DNA of 64,000 bases, taken from positions 1,860,001 to 1,924,000 of the forward strand of contig JANJXV010000099.1 in NCBI GenBank assembly GCA_024803745.1, written 5' to 3'. The notes beneath the pieces are model-generated. The model saw only the letters and a list, made by a program, of their open reading frames with translations. It did no database searches and was not told the DNA's origin. How positions within the stretch are numbered: position 1 is the stretch's first letter; each line of letters starts with the position of its first letter. Position numbers and translations under genes: made by a program. This stretch comes from Megascapheus bottae. Taxonomy: Eukaryota; Chordata; Mammalia; Rodentia; Geomyidae. This document shows positions 1 through 10,796 of the stretch, piece after piece.

Positions 1-174
1 CATCTGCTGCCAGCCTGTGCCTATTTGCTTCCTTTTCCTCCAGCAGCCTACAACAGGGAATGAAGTTCACTCGCGGATGCTCTCCTTCACATGCAGGGCA
101 GGATGAGCCCAACCCTCCCTCATCTTCCTCTTCCAGTTTTTGGGAAAAAATATTCTGGCAGAAGTCCTCAGGTG

Positions 175-400
175 TGGCGCATGGCTGATCCACACTTTTA
201 TTCCAGGCTGGTCAGGAGGCTGAGATCTGAGTATGGAAGTTCCAAGTCACCTAGAACAGGAAAGTCTCATAGATTCTTACTACCAAAAATAAAATCAGCT
301 GGGAATGGAATTTGGGCTCAAGTGGTAAAGGGCTGGTCTTGAGTACAAATGCTTAGTGCCCAGGCCCTGAGTTCAGGCTCCAGCACTGCCAACAACCTCA
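175..400 (+). mobile_element. B1-like/Geo dimeric SINE (diverged)
   Basis: A left Alu/B1-like monomer ('aggctggtcaggaggctgag') is followed by the right monomer 'gggctcaagtggtaaagggc' and 'cctgagttcaggctcc'. Unit B copy: 34610-34835. Confidence 0.65.
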
Positions 401-1324
401 CTTTAGTGAGATTTTAGCTTTATCCATGTAGGCACATCTCACTGGAATCTTTGCTGGTAGAGATAGTCTTCATAATTTTGTCTCAAGGTAAAGGTCCTCC
501 TGGGGTAGTAGACAAAAGGTGTCATGGAGAGAGGAGCCCCACTTGCTCCAGGTTTAAAGATGGCATAGGTCAAGCCAGCATGGAGTTGGCACATCAGTCT
601 TTTTCCTAGCACCACCTACCAGTGAATGTCAAATGACATTGATGGTTGTGGGATTGTGTGATTGAAGTGCCCCATTAAGGACAGTGTTAGCACATCCAAA
701 CTTGGATACCAGGAATGCTGAAATCTCAAAGCTAAGATTTCTGTTGGCTACAGAAATGCTGGTGTGTCTGTTATTCACTAAAAGTTCAGGTGCAAAGATT
801 CTGAAGCTTGATGCCATGTGTTTATTCCATTTAGTAAAATTATTTTAATGCACTGTATAAGTTAAAACATTTGATAAGAGTCAGGGGTAGTGAAAACATT
901 GTCCTTGAATTCAGATGTCTGGCAGGGTAATGGGGGGGTGTTGGTGGCTGGGACTATGAAGCTGGAGCTGGTATCAAACCATGGATCATGTTCCTCTTTG
1001 TCTGGGAGAAATGACTCCAAAGATGAAATTTGAATGGTGAGGAAAAGATGATGATGTACTCAGGAAATTTCTCCTAAACAAATGCTCATGTGGAAGTGGG
1101 ATGGGGGCTGGGCATGACTGAGGCAGAGCTTAAGGGGGCTTCTCATGGCGTTGAGAACGTTCCTTGCGACTTCAGGCATGCAGCAGGGTGCTTTAGATGA
1201 CCATTGTGAGATGGATGGAATAAGACTGGAGACAAGATGAATGCTGGGATCTTGCAATGCTCTTGCATGAGTGGCTGGTGGCTCACCTGAAAGAACTAGT
1301 TATGTCTAAAAAAGAAATCAGGAA
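401..1324. other. Anonymous unique-looking sequence
   Basis: No gene or known repeat recognised. The short open frames (for example minus strand 629-817 and 1060-1257) lack splice context and protein similarity that I know. Unit B counterpart: 34836-35761. Confidence 0.6.
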
Positions 1325-1560
1325 TTTGTTTTGATTAGATAATACCTGTAATCCGAGGCATACTCAGGATCCTGATCTTAGTATTGTGGTTTAAAACCAA
1401 CCCAGCAAAGGGAAAAATGCATGAGACTCATACTCCCAGTTTAGAGCAAGAACAAAGATTGAAGTAGAGCTGTGGCTCAAGAGCTAGAGTGCTACCTTGA
1501 GCATAGAACAGCTAAGAAAAGGTCCAGGTTTTGAGTTCAAGGCCAGGAATGAAAGAAGGA
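1325..1560 (+). mobile_element. B1-like/Geo dimeric SINE (old)
   Basis: 'acctgtaatccgaggcatac' left monomer, 'ctgtggctcaagagctagag' right monomer, purine-rich tail. Unit B copy: 35762-35997. Confidence 0.65.
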
Positions 1561-2787
1561 AGGTAAAAAAAGAGAAGTATGTGAGGAAGGGAAATATATA
1601 AATGAAAGAGAGAAGGAACTAGAAATTTGAAACTAGAGAATATTTAAAAGTCATCAGTCCTTCTAAGAAAAGTGTTGGAGTATGGGTTCTATATGTGGTG
1701 AACTGGAAGCCCAGCAGTGACTTGTTAACCAAAGAGTCACCATGATGAGCAAAGGATAGAAATCTGCATGAGCCTCTGAGCGGATGGAGTGACAGAAGAG
1801 AACCTCAGCTCCCATCCCATAGTTAGAAGTATATAGAGATGGGGAAGTTGGCATCACCTTGATGTCATTGTGTCCATGGAGACTGGAAGCCATGGCTCTG
1901 TGAAATCACAATGTTCTGGTTACTGCGCTGAGAGGCTGAGGAGAGCCAAGTCCTGGCCATGAAGAAATCAGAGTGGCAGCAGAGCAACTCTGCTGCAGTG
2001 TGTGCCTGCTTGGCTGTTCTTATTCTGTGGTGGATCAGGCCGGAGCGGGTGATAGTAACTGTTTTGTGGTCACAAGCCCTTCACCAAGAGCTTCCTCTGG
2101 GATCCTCATAAGCTAGAGGGTGGCTGGTGGTGGGATGTGTGTGGGGTGGAAGTGACAGAGGGATGGACGCATGGCAAGGTGGGTGAAGAGATGAGAGGAA
2201 TGATGAGAGCCCAGTTCATTGGTTTCCAAGGTTAATGGGTGGGAGTTAGAGAGGCATGATGGAGGAAGGATGGAGGCAGGGGAAGGTGGTGACAGATTGA
2301 GGCCATCTGTAGTGCCAGCCTGGCCATCATCTGAAGCCCATAGGCAGCTTCCTGATCCTTCACTTAGTCCTGCTCCTTGTGGAGGGAATGTCACGTGCAC
2401 CCAAAGCTAGGGGTGGGGCAATGTTAGTAGCACCTGGAGAACCATTGGCCTCTACCTGGGTGAGGGGTGGTTATGGCTCCCATGCTGGGTGGCCTGATAG
2501 CTATGGAACAGATCTCTCCTTAGATACCACAGTCAGTGGCTGCTCTCCATCTAGGGTTAGGGCACCTGCTCAGCCATCAGGACACCCCATGCAGGACAGA
2601 GGCCTACAATTCAGATGGCAGCACAGGGGTGAAGATGATCTCACCGTAGCCCTAGTTACATGGCTGTCCCTGCATGCAGGACAGGATGAGCTGGGGGAAG
2701 ATGTTCTCTGTGTTTTTCCACAGCCTATCCCGGCCTCTTCTTATGTCTGATTAGACAAAGAGAGTACCAGGTTCCCTCTCATAGTAC
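1561..2787. other. Anonymous sequence
   Basis: GC-richer DNA with overlapping short frames on both strands, none recognisable. Unit B counterpart: 35998-37225. Confidence 0.55.
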
Positions 2788-2920
2788 TGGTTCTTTTTCT
2801 TTTACAGTCATGAGGCTTGAACTCAGGTCCTGGGTACTGTCCCTGAGCACTTTTGCTCAAGGTTGATGCTCTACCATTTGAACCATAGTGCCATTTCCAG
2901 CTTTTCCTTTTCATGTGGAT
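2788..2920 (-). mobile_element. Geo-type SINE fragment
   Basis: On the plus strand the reversed right monomer reads 'tgaggcttgaactcaggtcc' then 'accatttgaaccatagtgcc'. Unit B copy: 37226-37358. Confidence 0.65.
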
Positions 2921-3348
2921 CTCTGATATGTCCAGTGCTGTGCCTGCAGGGAGGCACTCACCCCACAGACAGAGCCACCTCTGCCGTGACTGTGACTGCC
3001 CACAACCCTCACACCCACTCCTTGCACACCCCTCGACTCCAGTTTTAGCTCCTCTTGGACTGGGTGTCCAGCCTACCCCTTCCTACACTCACAAAGGGTC
3101 TACAATTGTCTTCCCAGGGTCCTTTCTTCTGCCAGCCAGAGTACAGACTGTGCACATCTTGACGATCACAGAGCTCAAAGCCAAAGGCTGAGATGAAGAC
3201 GGGGGTGACCCAGTAGCTGCACAGGGCCCATGGATCATCCTGTGCATCCCCCAGCCTGTGACTTCCCCTACCCCCTTGGCAGGGAAGCTCCATGCCCACA
3301 TCCTGATCCCTGGTCCCCTCCAATTCCATTCTCCCTTGGATTTTGCAG

Positions 3349-3501
3349 ACTGTCTACTATCAGGATCTAAAATTCTATTCATCACTTTATGTCCTTATCA
3401 CTGATTTGCTACTTGGGCAGGATCTCCCCGTGCCTGGAGAGTGGGCATGTCATGTACTCTCTGTGGAGAATTTGCCCCAGGAGAAGAAATATGCACTTCA
3501 T
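3349..3501 (+). other. Candidate exon of unknown gene (unit A only)
   Basis: A 153-nt (51-codon) open block starts after 'ttttgcag' and ends at 'gtgagt'. It reads TVYYQDLKFYSSLYVLITDL, then LPVPGEWACHVL, then PQEKKYALH. Both splice signals fit consensus and the phase is 0 at both ends, compatible with the open block at 3865-4041. I do not recognise the protein. Unit B has lost this exon through the 582-bp deletion, so any gene using it is dispensable or dead in that unit. Confidence 0.3.
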
Positions 3502-3864
3502 GTGAGTGTTGGACAGGGCAGGAGGGCTCCCTAGGATCAGAAGCCACAGGAGGGGTGCAGATGGGGGAATGCTAGGGGCCCCAGGGGACAGTGGGAGTTA
3601 GGGCACAGTTGGTTCCTTCTGCAGGGTTGACACCGCTTCACAAACCCAACAGAATGAGGTTCACATTACAGATGTCAGAGACAGTGCAGATTGCCAATGG
3701 GCGCAGGGGTCACTGTCACCCCCAGATGCTGGCTGCATGCTGGGATGCACGCAGAGATGTTTTCAAGATCAGGTAATGAGGATGTTGCAGGGTGTAACCA
3801 TTCTTTTCAGATGGCTCTCTAGCTCTCTTGAGCTTCATCTCTATCTTTGGCTTTTTCTTGGCAG

Positions 3865-4044
3865 TTAACTGGAAATGAGAGTTTCATGGACTTTCCTTTC
3901 TGGACTGGCTTCAAACAGAAGCTATGCACAGTTTTCAAACCATACCCTACTGAAGAAGGGAAGCTTGATCTGGTGCTTAACTGGGTTGCACTTTGGCTCC
4001 GTTTGCTATGCCTCACGGGAGGGGGCTCATCATTTGTAGACTAA
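3865..4044 (+). other. Candidate terminal exon of unknown gene (unit A)
   Basis: After 'ttcttggcag' an open frame runs LTGNESFMDFPFW, TGFKQKLCTVFKPY, KLDLVLNWVALWLR and ends GSSFVD at a TAA. It could join the block at 3349-3501 in phase 0. Unit B keeps the sequence (37721-37900) unchanged at protein level in what I compared. No known family was recognised, so chance openness remains possible. Confidence 0.25.
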
Positions 4045-4695
4045 AATCTCATGACCTTCAAAGCCAAATGCTACCTGAAAGTTCAGGGTCCCAGCCTATG
4101 TGTTGGGCCGGGGTGAATACATTCACTGTTATGCTGGGTCATCAACCCATGTTTTAAGCTGGAAGTAGGCAGTGCCACATTTGATAAGAACATCTGCCAG
4201 AGATTGTCACCTCATGAAAGCAGATTCTAAATTTGTATTCCATTTCCTGTGGTGGAGAAATCCCCTCCAACTTAGACAGGCTCACATCCACCTGCAGGTC
4301 ACACTCCTAATGCACCCTTGAGTGTCCTCATGGTATTGGGATCTAAGTTTGTAGGGAATGCTGCTTTAGTCCATGAATTAGCTGGACAAGTGATGACAAA
4401 CGTGTTGTGGATTAATATGAGAACAATTTAAGAAGCCCTGGAGGAGCATCAACCTGACCCTCTGTGGTGCTATAAATCTGATAGGATGTTCCAGACTGAG
4501 AAACAATCACATGGCTTTGTGTTTGGCAACCAGACAAGTGAGTGCATGTCTTAGCTGTCAGCCAATACAGAGGAGGACATGAATAAGTGGGTGGAAAGCA
4601 TCTGTCAGACCCCTGTCTGGGGGCAGGTGGAGAGAACATAGGAAGGTAGATACCATGGCTGTGGTGGGGCCAAAAAAAAGGGTAAAAGAGGCAAA
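4045..4695. other. Anonymous sequence, almost identical in both units
   Basis: No feature recognised. It differs from 37901-38551 by only about four bases that I could see. Confidence 0.55.
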
Positions 4696-4910
4696 GGAAC
4701 CAGGTACTGGTAGCTCAAGACTGTCATCCTAGCTACTCAGGAGTTTGAGATCTGAGGATCACAATTCAAAGCCAGCCCAGGACAGAAACTCCATGAGACT
4801 CTTATCTGCAATAAACTACTGAATGCAAGAAGCTCAAGCTCAGTGACAGCATCCAGGCCTAGCGTTCAAAACCCAGGACTGGCAGAAAAAAGTATCAAAG
4901 GACAAGAAGC
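4696..4910 (+). mobile_element. B1-like/Geo dimeric SINE
   Basis: Left monomer 'catcctagctactcaggag', middle 'ccatgagactcttatctg', right monomer shortened. Unit B copy: 38552-38766. Confidence 0.7.
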
Positions 4911-5815
4911 TGGCCAAAAGTTAGAGGGACTCTATCTTGACAAACAATACAATGATAAGTTGCACTCAGAAGACTTGCACAAAATCTGGAAACGCGTGAG
5001 ACCTATCTATGTATGTTTCCGGTTTGTCTAAATATATATGTTTATGCATTTATATATTAGTATAGAGAGACAGATCAATACATATGACTATACATATATA
5101 CATAGCCAGACACTTATGGGTGGGTGGTATACTGTGTGAGAGTTTGTGTTTGTGTTTTGTGGATGGCTATCTCTGTTTAAGAAAGATAGAAAATATGTAA
5201 ATATCTTTAAAAAAACTTGATAATAATACGGAGAGACCTAAGCTCTTGAGGGAATCAGAAATGACAAGATTATTCACAGGCACGGTTATCCTTATGGATT
5301 CCTCAGCAAGTTTTAATTTTTTTCATTATTTTCTTTCTTTTTTTGAACCAGTGCTAAGGATTTCTCTCAGGGACCAGGTGCTGCCAATTACTAATTTTCT
5401 CATGGCTGGTACAAGAGGAACTGAGCCACAGTTCCACTTTTGCCTTATTTATTCGTGCTTAACTGAAGATAAAGATTTCTATCAGTGACTTTCTTTCAGG
5501 GGCTGGATTCTAACGAGGATCCCCAGACCTCAGGCTTCTCTATAGCTACAATTAACAATATGAGAACCCAGCACTGGGTTCCAATGCACAGGGCAAGAAA
5601 TTAGCTATAATAAGCTACAAGTGAAAGACCAATACCTTTGAGGAAAAGATGCTGAGGGTTATCACACAGGCCCTATGAGTAAGCCCTAAACCCTGTACAC
5701 ATGTGTGCATGCACACATTGGCAGATACACACACATGCACACACACAATATTTCAGGCAATATTGTATTTTGAATTAATATCCAAAGATTGGACAACAGG
5801 ATAGCAAGTAATAAA
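4911..5815. other. AT-rich anonymous sequence
   Basis: It contains TATA-like 'atatatatgtttatgc' runs and a CA/TG patch. No gene seen. Unit B (38767-39694) has a 23-bp segment after 'aagaaatt' that unit A lacks. Confidence 0.55.
5695..5752. repeat. CA/TG-rich imperfect repeat (unit A)
   Basis: Alternating 'acacatgtgtgcatgcacac' and CA runs. The unit B version is 39577-39632. Confidence 0.75.
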
Positions 5816-5929
5816 ATCTGTTTTTCTTGTCTACATTGAGGGAAAGGGATAAGTCACAAGATGCAGAAGCGAAGAATTCAGAGGCAAATGCTGTGAGTGA
5901 ATAACTTGTAAAAAGCACATTTCTTTTCT

Positions 5930-6135
5930 TTTCTTTTCTTTTGTTTTTTCTGCCATTCCTGGGGCTTGAACTCAGGGCCTGAGCACTGCTCTTGGCTTTT
6001 CCCAAGTCTAGCCCTCTGCCACTTGAGCCACATTGCCATATGGATTTTTATATCTGTGTGATATTAAGGACTCAAACCTAGATCTTCATGGATGCTAGGC
6101 GAGCACTCTACCACTTGGCCAAAGTCTAAACCCCG
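5930..6135 (-). mobile_element. IDL-Geo-like SINE, in inverted arm 1
   Basis: The reversed Geo half ('ggggcttgaactcagggcc') precedes the reversed ID half ('gctaggcgagcactctacc'). Its paralogue sits at 22535-22720 in arm 2, showing insertion before the inverted duplication. Unit B copy: 39809-40014. Confidence 0.8.
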
Positions 6136-6374
6136 ATTAAGTATTTATAAATAGTCATCATCTTCATATCAAAATATCCTTTCTCCTACAAAGAATGAAC
6201 ACTTATCTATGTCTGTAAGACTTTTTTTATGTCACCAATGCCTCTGTGATTTTCCCACTTGCATTTTTACAGATGACAGCACAGATATTCATCAGGAAGA
6301 AAAATAGATTAGGATACAGAAACCTAACAACGTCCTAGTAGATTGAAGTGAAAAATATGTGCAAGATGGCCTGG

Positions 6375-6555
6375 GTCTTTCATCTATTTGTAGAGTGCTT
6401 GGCTACCACACAAAAAGAGTCCGGTTTGATTCTGCAGTACCATATACATAGAAAACTCTGGAAGTGGTGCTGTGGCTTGGTGGGACAGCTATAGCCTAAA
6501 GAAAGCCTAAGAACAATGGTCAGGCTCTGAGGTCAAGTCCCAGGACTAGGAAAAA
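6375..6555 (+). mobile_element. IDL-Geo-like SINE (old; absent in unit B arm 1)
   Basis: ID half with 'gtagagtgcttggctacc', Geo half with 'ggaagtggtgctgtggc'. A reverse-oriented paralogue is in arm 2 at 22100-22290 and 57265-57450. Deleted from unit B at about 40208. Confidence 0.75.
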
Positions 6556-6900
6556 AAATGTGCAAGAGGCAAAATGCAAGCTGAGAAGGCACTGTGAAGC
6601 AAAATGTCTTGTGAAGGCTAAGGGGAATAGTGACAGTTAAGTTTGGATCTTACCTAAGAAAGGCTCTTTGAGCCTGAGACCAGGCTAGCACTTACTCCTA
6701 GTTAATGACTTGGGATTTGAACAAAAAGGTGTGCTGTTTACTACATCCATATGTGAGGTGGGAAGGGAGATTCAGCCTCCAGTATGTCTTTGGGGAGGTC
6801 TTCTGTGAGCAAGGAGCTTTGGTCATTGGGCCTTGAAATGTGACCCTACCTCCCTCACAATGGAACAGAATATGGAACCCTGGTAACCAAGCCACTGTAT

Positions 6901-7146
6901 GTGACAACCAGCTCAAGTCAGCTCCCTTTGCCTGTGGCTCAGGAGGAAGAAAGATGTTGCTGTGCTGTTGCCAAAGGTCAGGAGGCTCGGATCTCAGGCA
7001 TGAGAGATATGGATGTCTCACTTGAAGAAGTAGATGCTGGATCAGGGCCAAGACAAAATTCCAGTATATCAGGCATTTCTCTAGGAAGAAAGCCAGGAAA
7101 CTCCAGGGCAACTCAGATGAGGTATATTGAGAGGAAACCTATTTGA
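6901..7146 (+). pseudogene. RalGDS-like locus, upstream exon-like block
   Basis: An open frame contains QEEERCCCAVAKGQEA, DMDVSLEEVDAG, SSISGISLGRKPG and RYIERKPI, then a TGA that looks like a mutated Trp codon, because the frame continues THHPAHKLQPSCVL. The same block exists in unit B (40515-40760) and, in reverse orientation and more diverged, at about 21490-21750 and 56660-56910. I do not recognise a domain. It is assigned to the RalGDS-like locus only because it lies immediately upstream of the REM block. Confidence 0.5.
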
Positions 7147-7305
7147 ACCCATCATCCTGCCCACAAACTACAACCTTCTTGTGTGCTTTCAAGTGACTAT
7201 ACTGAGATTAGAGTGTGTCATTTCCAATCTACTCTATACCACTTCCTCAGTGTGAAGTGTGGTCCCATTCCTACGTTTGAAATATCCACTGTTTTGCCAA
7301 TACAG

Positions 7306-7499
7306 TGTGATGGTAAGTCAGCTCAGACTCTGAATGAGCCTTGTAACCTATGGATCCTGGAGGAAGGCCTGTTGGAGATGCTGCTGACAAAGCTGATCCC
7401 TGCCTACCAGAAAGGTGATCTCTTTTATGTGGGAAACTTCCTGCACAATTTCAAATAGTGGAGGACAATGTAGTAGTTGCTGGAAATTGTCTTGAAAAA
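7306..7499 (+). pseudogene. RalGDS-like REM exon, with three in-frame stops
   Basis: The acceptor 'ccaatacag' and donor 'gtgagt' are still visible, which argues for a duplicated genomic gene rather than a processed copy. The frame has TAG at 7456 and a double TAG at 7471-7476, in a spot where RalGDS has consecutive Gln codons, consistent with CAG to TAG changes. In unit B the acceptor AG is lost ('ccaacataa'). Confidence 0.6.
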
Positions 7500-7929
7500 G
7501 TGAGTGTTCCCCCTCCAAACCCATGTTTGCTCACCACTCCTGGCCAAGCCTTGGAATACTTGGCTCCTCTCTGAGCCTGTTTGGTTCACTGGGGTGTTCA
7601 CAGGGGAGCTAAGCATGATACAAGTGCACAAACTACTTCATTATGACTGGGACACCATGCCATTTCATTTCCCTCACAAGCTACTGGAGTCTCAACAGTG
7701 TGCTTACTGAGAAGTTGGATTTCAGGCATGAGTAAGTGGCTCCCAACTGCAGCCCTCACCTAGGTGACATCCTAGGAAATCCCATTTCCCAGTAAGAAAT
7801 GAGGGGTCAGTACTAATGGCGGAGGCCTCTGAAATACTGGAGTCAGAGGAAAAGCTGGGGGCTGAATCACTTTTGAGCCATCAGGGAGGGATTGTGATAG
7901 CTTTGCCTGTTAGAACCTGAAAGCATTTA

Positions 7930-8160
7930 CATTTTGGTGTGTGGTCCAGTGCTGCCACTTGAACCTGAACCCAGGTCTAAATGCCATCCCTTTGGTGTTC
8001 AAAAATTAGCACTGTACCATTTGAGTCATAGGTCAAGTTCTGGCTTTTTGCTGCCTAGTTGAAGACAAGTGCCTTTAGATTTTACTGACTAGACTGGCTT
8101 TCCACTGTGATCTTCAGAGCTCAGCCTGCTGGGTGGCTAAGATTAGAGGAATGAGCATTT
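7930..8160 (-). mobile_element. B1-like/Geo SINE (diverged)
   Basis: Reversed signature 'ggtccagtgctgccacttga' then 'gagctcagcctgctgggtgg'. Unit B copy: 41545-41770. Confidence 0.55.
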
Positions 8161-8429
8161 AGTTCTTTATTTAGAGCATTCACTTATTGATTTATTTAGA
8201 GCATTTACTTAGTTAATTTAAGGTGCGTTTACTTTGGACAGATGCATAGAGGCCTCTCTCAGAAGCTTCTGGAAGTGGGGTGTAAAAGTCATCCTGTTCT
8301 CGAGTGTCTCTTACCCCCCTCCCAGCACATAAGTGCACATCTCTGCCGGACAGCCACAGCATTAGAATCCTGCAAAAAAGGGGCTTTGGTAAAAGGCTCA
8401 GGATGGAGAGAGAAGGCTCTCACTTTCCT

Positions 8430-8640
8430 TGTACCGAATGTGCCCACAGCATCATGTGTTCCATCTATACGATGTGAATGGACTTCTACCCAGTGATTTC
8501 TACGAGTTCAAGAACTGTCACACCCTGACACAACTCAAGCTCTATATGAGGCTCCACATGTCGGCTTTGGACCTTCTCTTCTAAACACAAACTTTTTGAC
8601 CAGCTGGAGGAATATGCGACCAGTAAGACCAAGAAAAAGT
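8430..8640 (+). pseudogene. RalGDS-like REM C-terminal block
   Basis: Frame pieces read ECAHSIMCSIYTM, stop, MDFYP, then DFYEFKNCHTLTQLKLYM and RLHMSALDLLF, stop. After another frame change come KLFDQLEEYATSKTKKK and a stop. The order and spacing resemble the end of the RalGDS REM region (Asp-Phe, proline pair, leucine-rich helix, then a Q-L-E-x-x segment). Unit A has lost one base near 8490 relative to unit B, which breaks the frame before DFYEF. Confidence 0.55.
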
Positions 8641-9613
8641 AGAAGTCCTGGTGTGGGTGCCTCAGAACCTGTGAGTAGGAAGCCCATGTGGTCTAGATAT
8701 TGGTTGGCCCTTACTTCTACAGAGCTTGGCAAAATGCCGTTTATGGGTGGTGTCAGCCAGGTAATGTCTGTCCTCCGAAAGGACTCGGGAATAAGCACTC
8801 ATTAGAAAGACCCTACACCTCCTCAGTGTTCAGTCCAAACTCCAGTTCTACAGGTTCCTCCATTAGATCCTCATGGAAGTTGAGTGACACTTCAACTTGC
8901 AGAGTCCACTCTGTCCACTCTGTACCTATTTCTATTCTTAGGTTTGGGTCATCGTGTAAGAGCTTATCCTGAACTCCGGATGAAAAACCGACCAATGGAG
9001 CTGGTGACTGATGGAGACTGAGAATCATCACTGCACTCCAGAAAGCATGGGCCTTCTGTAGAAATTACCAAACAGGTTTAGAGTCCTATGGATATATCTT
9101 TTGCTCTGAACCCCATGTGTGACACAGTTGAACCTGCAGATACTATGGAGGAAGAAAAAGAGCAGCCAGATTTCCTTCCGTTTCCTTTCACACTCCACCC
9201 AGAGTCAGTCCATCTGAGTCAGAGTAACACTCCACTTATTGTGCAAGCTGAAGGGGCACACGCTGGGCTCATGGAAAATGTCCCCATGGGAAACAGCAAG
9301 TGTACTCTCAATACTGGATTCATTGGAGGAAAATGAATCCATCCTCACAGAATATCCAGACACATCCATCTCACTAAAAGAGACTCAATCTCCATTCGAC
9401 AAACCAGAATCCATCCCCCTCTTAACTCAGGAAGGACATTCTGTTTCTCATGAGGAAGGAGACCCTTCTGAGGACTCTGAAGTAGAATTACTGTCTCAAG
9501 GCAACTTGGAGGCCAGTCTGGATTTAGAGCTTCCCTGTCCCCTTCCTAAAAAGACATCTCTTTATCTTGCTCTCATGATTCTTGTCAAGTATTCATTGTA
9601 TTTACTTTGCTAA
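8640..9613 (+). pseudogene. Acidic linker-like region after REM block, unit A
   Basis: Open pieces in two frames (9088-9336 and 9239-9613) encode Glu/Pro/Ser-rich sequence such as ADTMEEEKEQPDF and EEGDPSEDSEVELL, ending in a hydrophobic stretch (YLALMILVKYSLYLLC). The variable linker of RalGDS is also Pro/Glu-rich, so this may be its remnant. An antisense open frame at 8813-9031 is equally open. Of the five base differences I saw against unit B in 9239-9613, four change the amino acid, so coding constraint is not supported. An 'attaaa' lies at about 9615. Confidence 0.35.
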
Positions 9614-10029
9614 CTATTAAACTCTCATTGTTAATATTATGGTGTGCAGTTCTTCAGTGCTTATTATACTGTGTTTTATTTTCCACTTATAATGTGAGAC
9701 CTCAGACACATAGGTCCTGGGTGGGCCAAAAACCAGACAGGTCTGGTCCCATAGAAGACAACCTTACTGGATATACAGGGAACTATGAAATGCATGGAAT
9801 CACCAGGAATCCACGCCAGGCCTCCATGGAAAGACAAGTCAGCTACCAAAGCTGAAGGACAGAGCAGATGCCTGGAAATGTGTTTTGTCAATCGGGAGAA
9901 GTGCCAGAGTAACTGTAATATTATGTGGGACTCTGTTCTGTGAGTTCAAGTCTGTTTATATATCCATTGTGCTTTGTACAAATATTTAAGAAAATTAAAA
10001 CTCCACAATAGCATCAAAAATCTACTTTG

Positions 10030-10212
10030 GCTTTTAATGTTGCCTAGTTGTAGAGTGCTCGCATTGTATACAAGAAGACCTTGATTCAATTCCTCGACAC
10101 TGCATACACAGAAAAAGCAGATGGGACACTGTTGCTCAGGTGTAAGAGTGCCACCCTTGAACAAATGTGGCCAAGGACAGTTCCTGGTCCCTCAGTTCAA
10201 GCCGCAGGACTA
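10030..10212 (+). mobile_element. IDL-Geo-like SINE
   Basis: ID half 'tagttgtagagtgctcgc' with B-box-like 'gattcaattcc', then the Geo half. Unit B copy: 43645-43827. Confidence 0.75.
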
Positions 10213-10639
10213 GCCAAACAAGAAATCATACCATTTTCCACACATTTGGAAATAAATCTGATTTATCTAACGCTACTTCTTTTTTGCCAGTCCAGGGTGT
10301 GTGCCACCAAGCCAAACTACTGGCCCCCAACCTTACTATTTTTAATCATTTAATTTTTTTACATAATCATATTTCATGCTGTCTGTATTAATACCATAAA
10401 CAGTATGCTTAGTGTAATAATGTTAAAGGTAAAACATAAGAAATTAATAACTAAAATTCCTTTTATATTAGTTTTATAGCATTACTACAATTTTATGAGA
10501 AAAATTACTTAGAATGTTTATTTTAGAGTTCAAGTAATCCATTTTGATAAATATATCAACCTACATCATTTATTTGAACACATTTTAAACTATTTTTTCA
10601 GGAATGAAAATACATACATATTTGTTGTAAATGAAATTT

Positions 10640-10760
10640 ATGACTTGGGGGGAAAGGAAAGAGAAAATGGGGGAGGGGGTAACAGTGTTTACAAGAAATG
10701 TACTCATTACATATGTAACAGCAATCTCTTTGTATATCACCTTGAACAACAAATTTTTTG
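10640..10760 (+). repeat. Dispersed repeat, 3' part (unit A)
   Basis: G-rich start, then 'gtaacagtgtttacaagaaa' and 'actcattacatatgtaacag', similar to 17310-17420. The counterpart in unit B is 44256-44376. Confidence 0.45.
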
Positions 10761-10796
10761 AAAAGTACAATAAGTTTAAATGTCTACTTTGGGCAG

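Larger units (their letters stand above)
5816..7177 (+). repeat. Inverted-repeat arm 1 (unit A)
   Basis: This arm matches the reverse complement of 21469-22839. It includes one SINE (5930-6135), an older SINE (6375-6555) and the upstream RalGDS-like exon block. The same SINEs occur at matching sites in both arms, so they were present before the inverted duplication. The arms are clearly more diverged from each other than unit A is from unit B. Confidence 0.88.
6840..8640 (+). pseudogene. RalGDS-like gene remnant (REM/RasGEF_N part), unit A
   Basis: RalGDS-family proteins are exchange factors for Ral GTPases, with an N-terminal REM domain, a CDC25 catalytic domain and a C-terminal Ras-binding domain. 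Here only N-terminal pieces remain, as exon-like blocks separated by intron-like sequence. A leader-like block is at 6900-7146, the REM start at 7306-7499, and the REM end at about 8430-8640. The REM start reads LNEPCNLWILEEGLLEML, then LIPAYQKGDLFYV, then FLHNF, which follows the family pattern L-E-x-C-x(7)-G-x-L-E-x-L-x(3)-L-x-P-A. In-frame TAG codons at 7456, 7471 and 7474 and frameshifts near 8490 and 8582 make it a pseudogene. No catalytic-domain sequence was seen. Identification rests on pattern matching from memory. Confidence 0.62.

Noticed and set aside
2379..3191. Several 60-120-codon frames in GC-richer DNA
   Set aside because: Frames on both strands overlap with no recognisable domain. 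The openness is explained by base composition.
7504..7710. Open frame after the REM exon (GVFTGELSMIQVHKLL)
   Set aside because: It is in the expected intron position, does not resemble RalGDS, and I found no supporting splice sites.
8813..9031. Acidic antisense open frame, present in both units
   Set aside because: It is short, with no splice or start context. The differences between units alter residues, and the opposite strand fits the RalGDS-like remnant better.
9239..9613. 124-codon open frame with a hydrophobic C-terminus as a tail-anchored protein
   Set aside because: Four of the five differences from unit B that I saw change the amino acid, and the upstream frame is broken. It is kept only as a pseudogene-like region.
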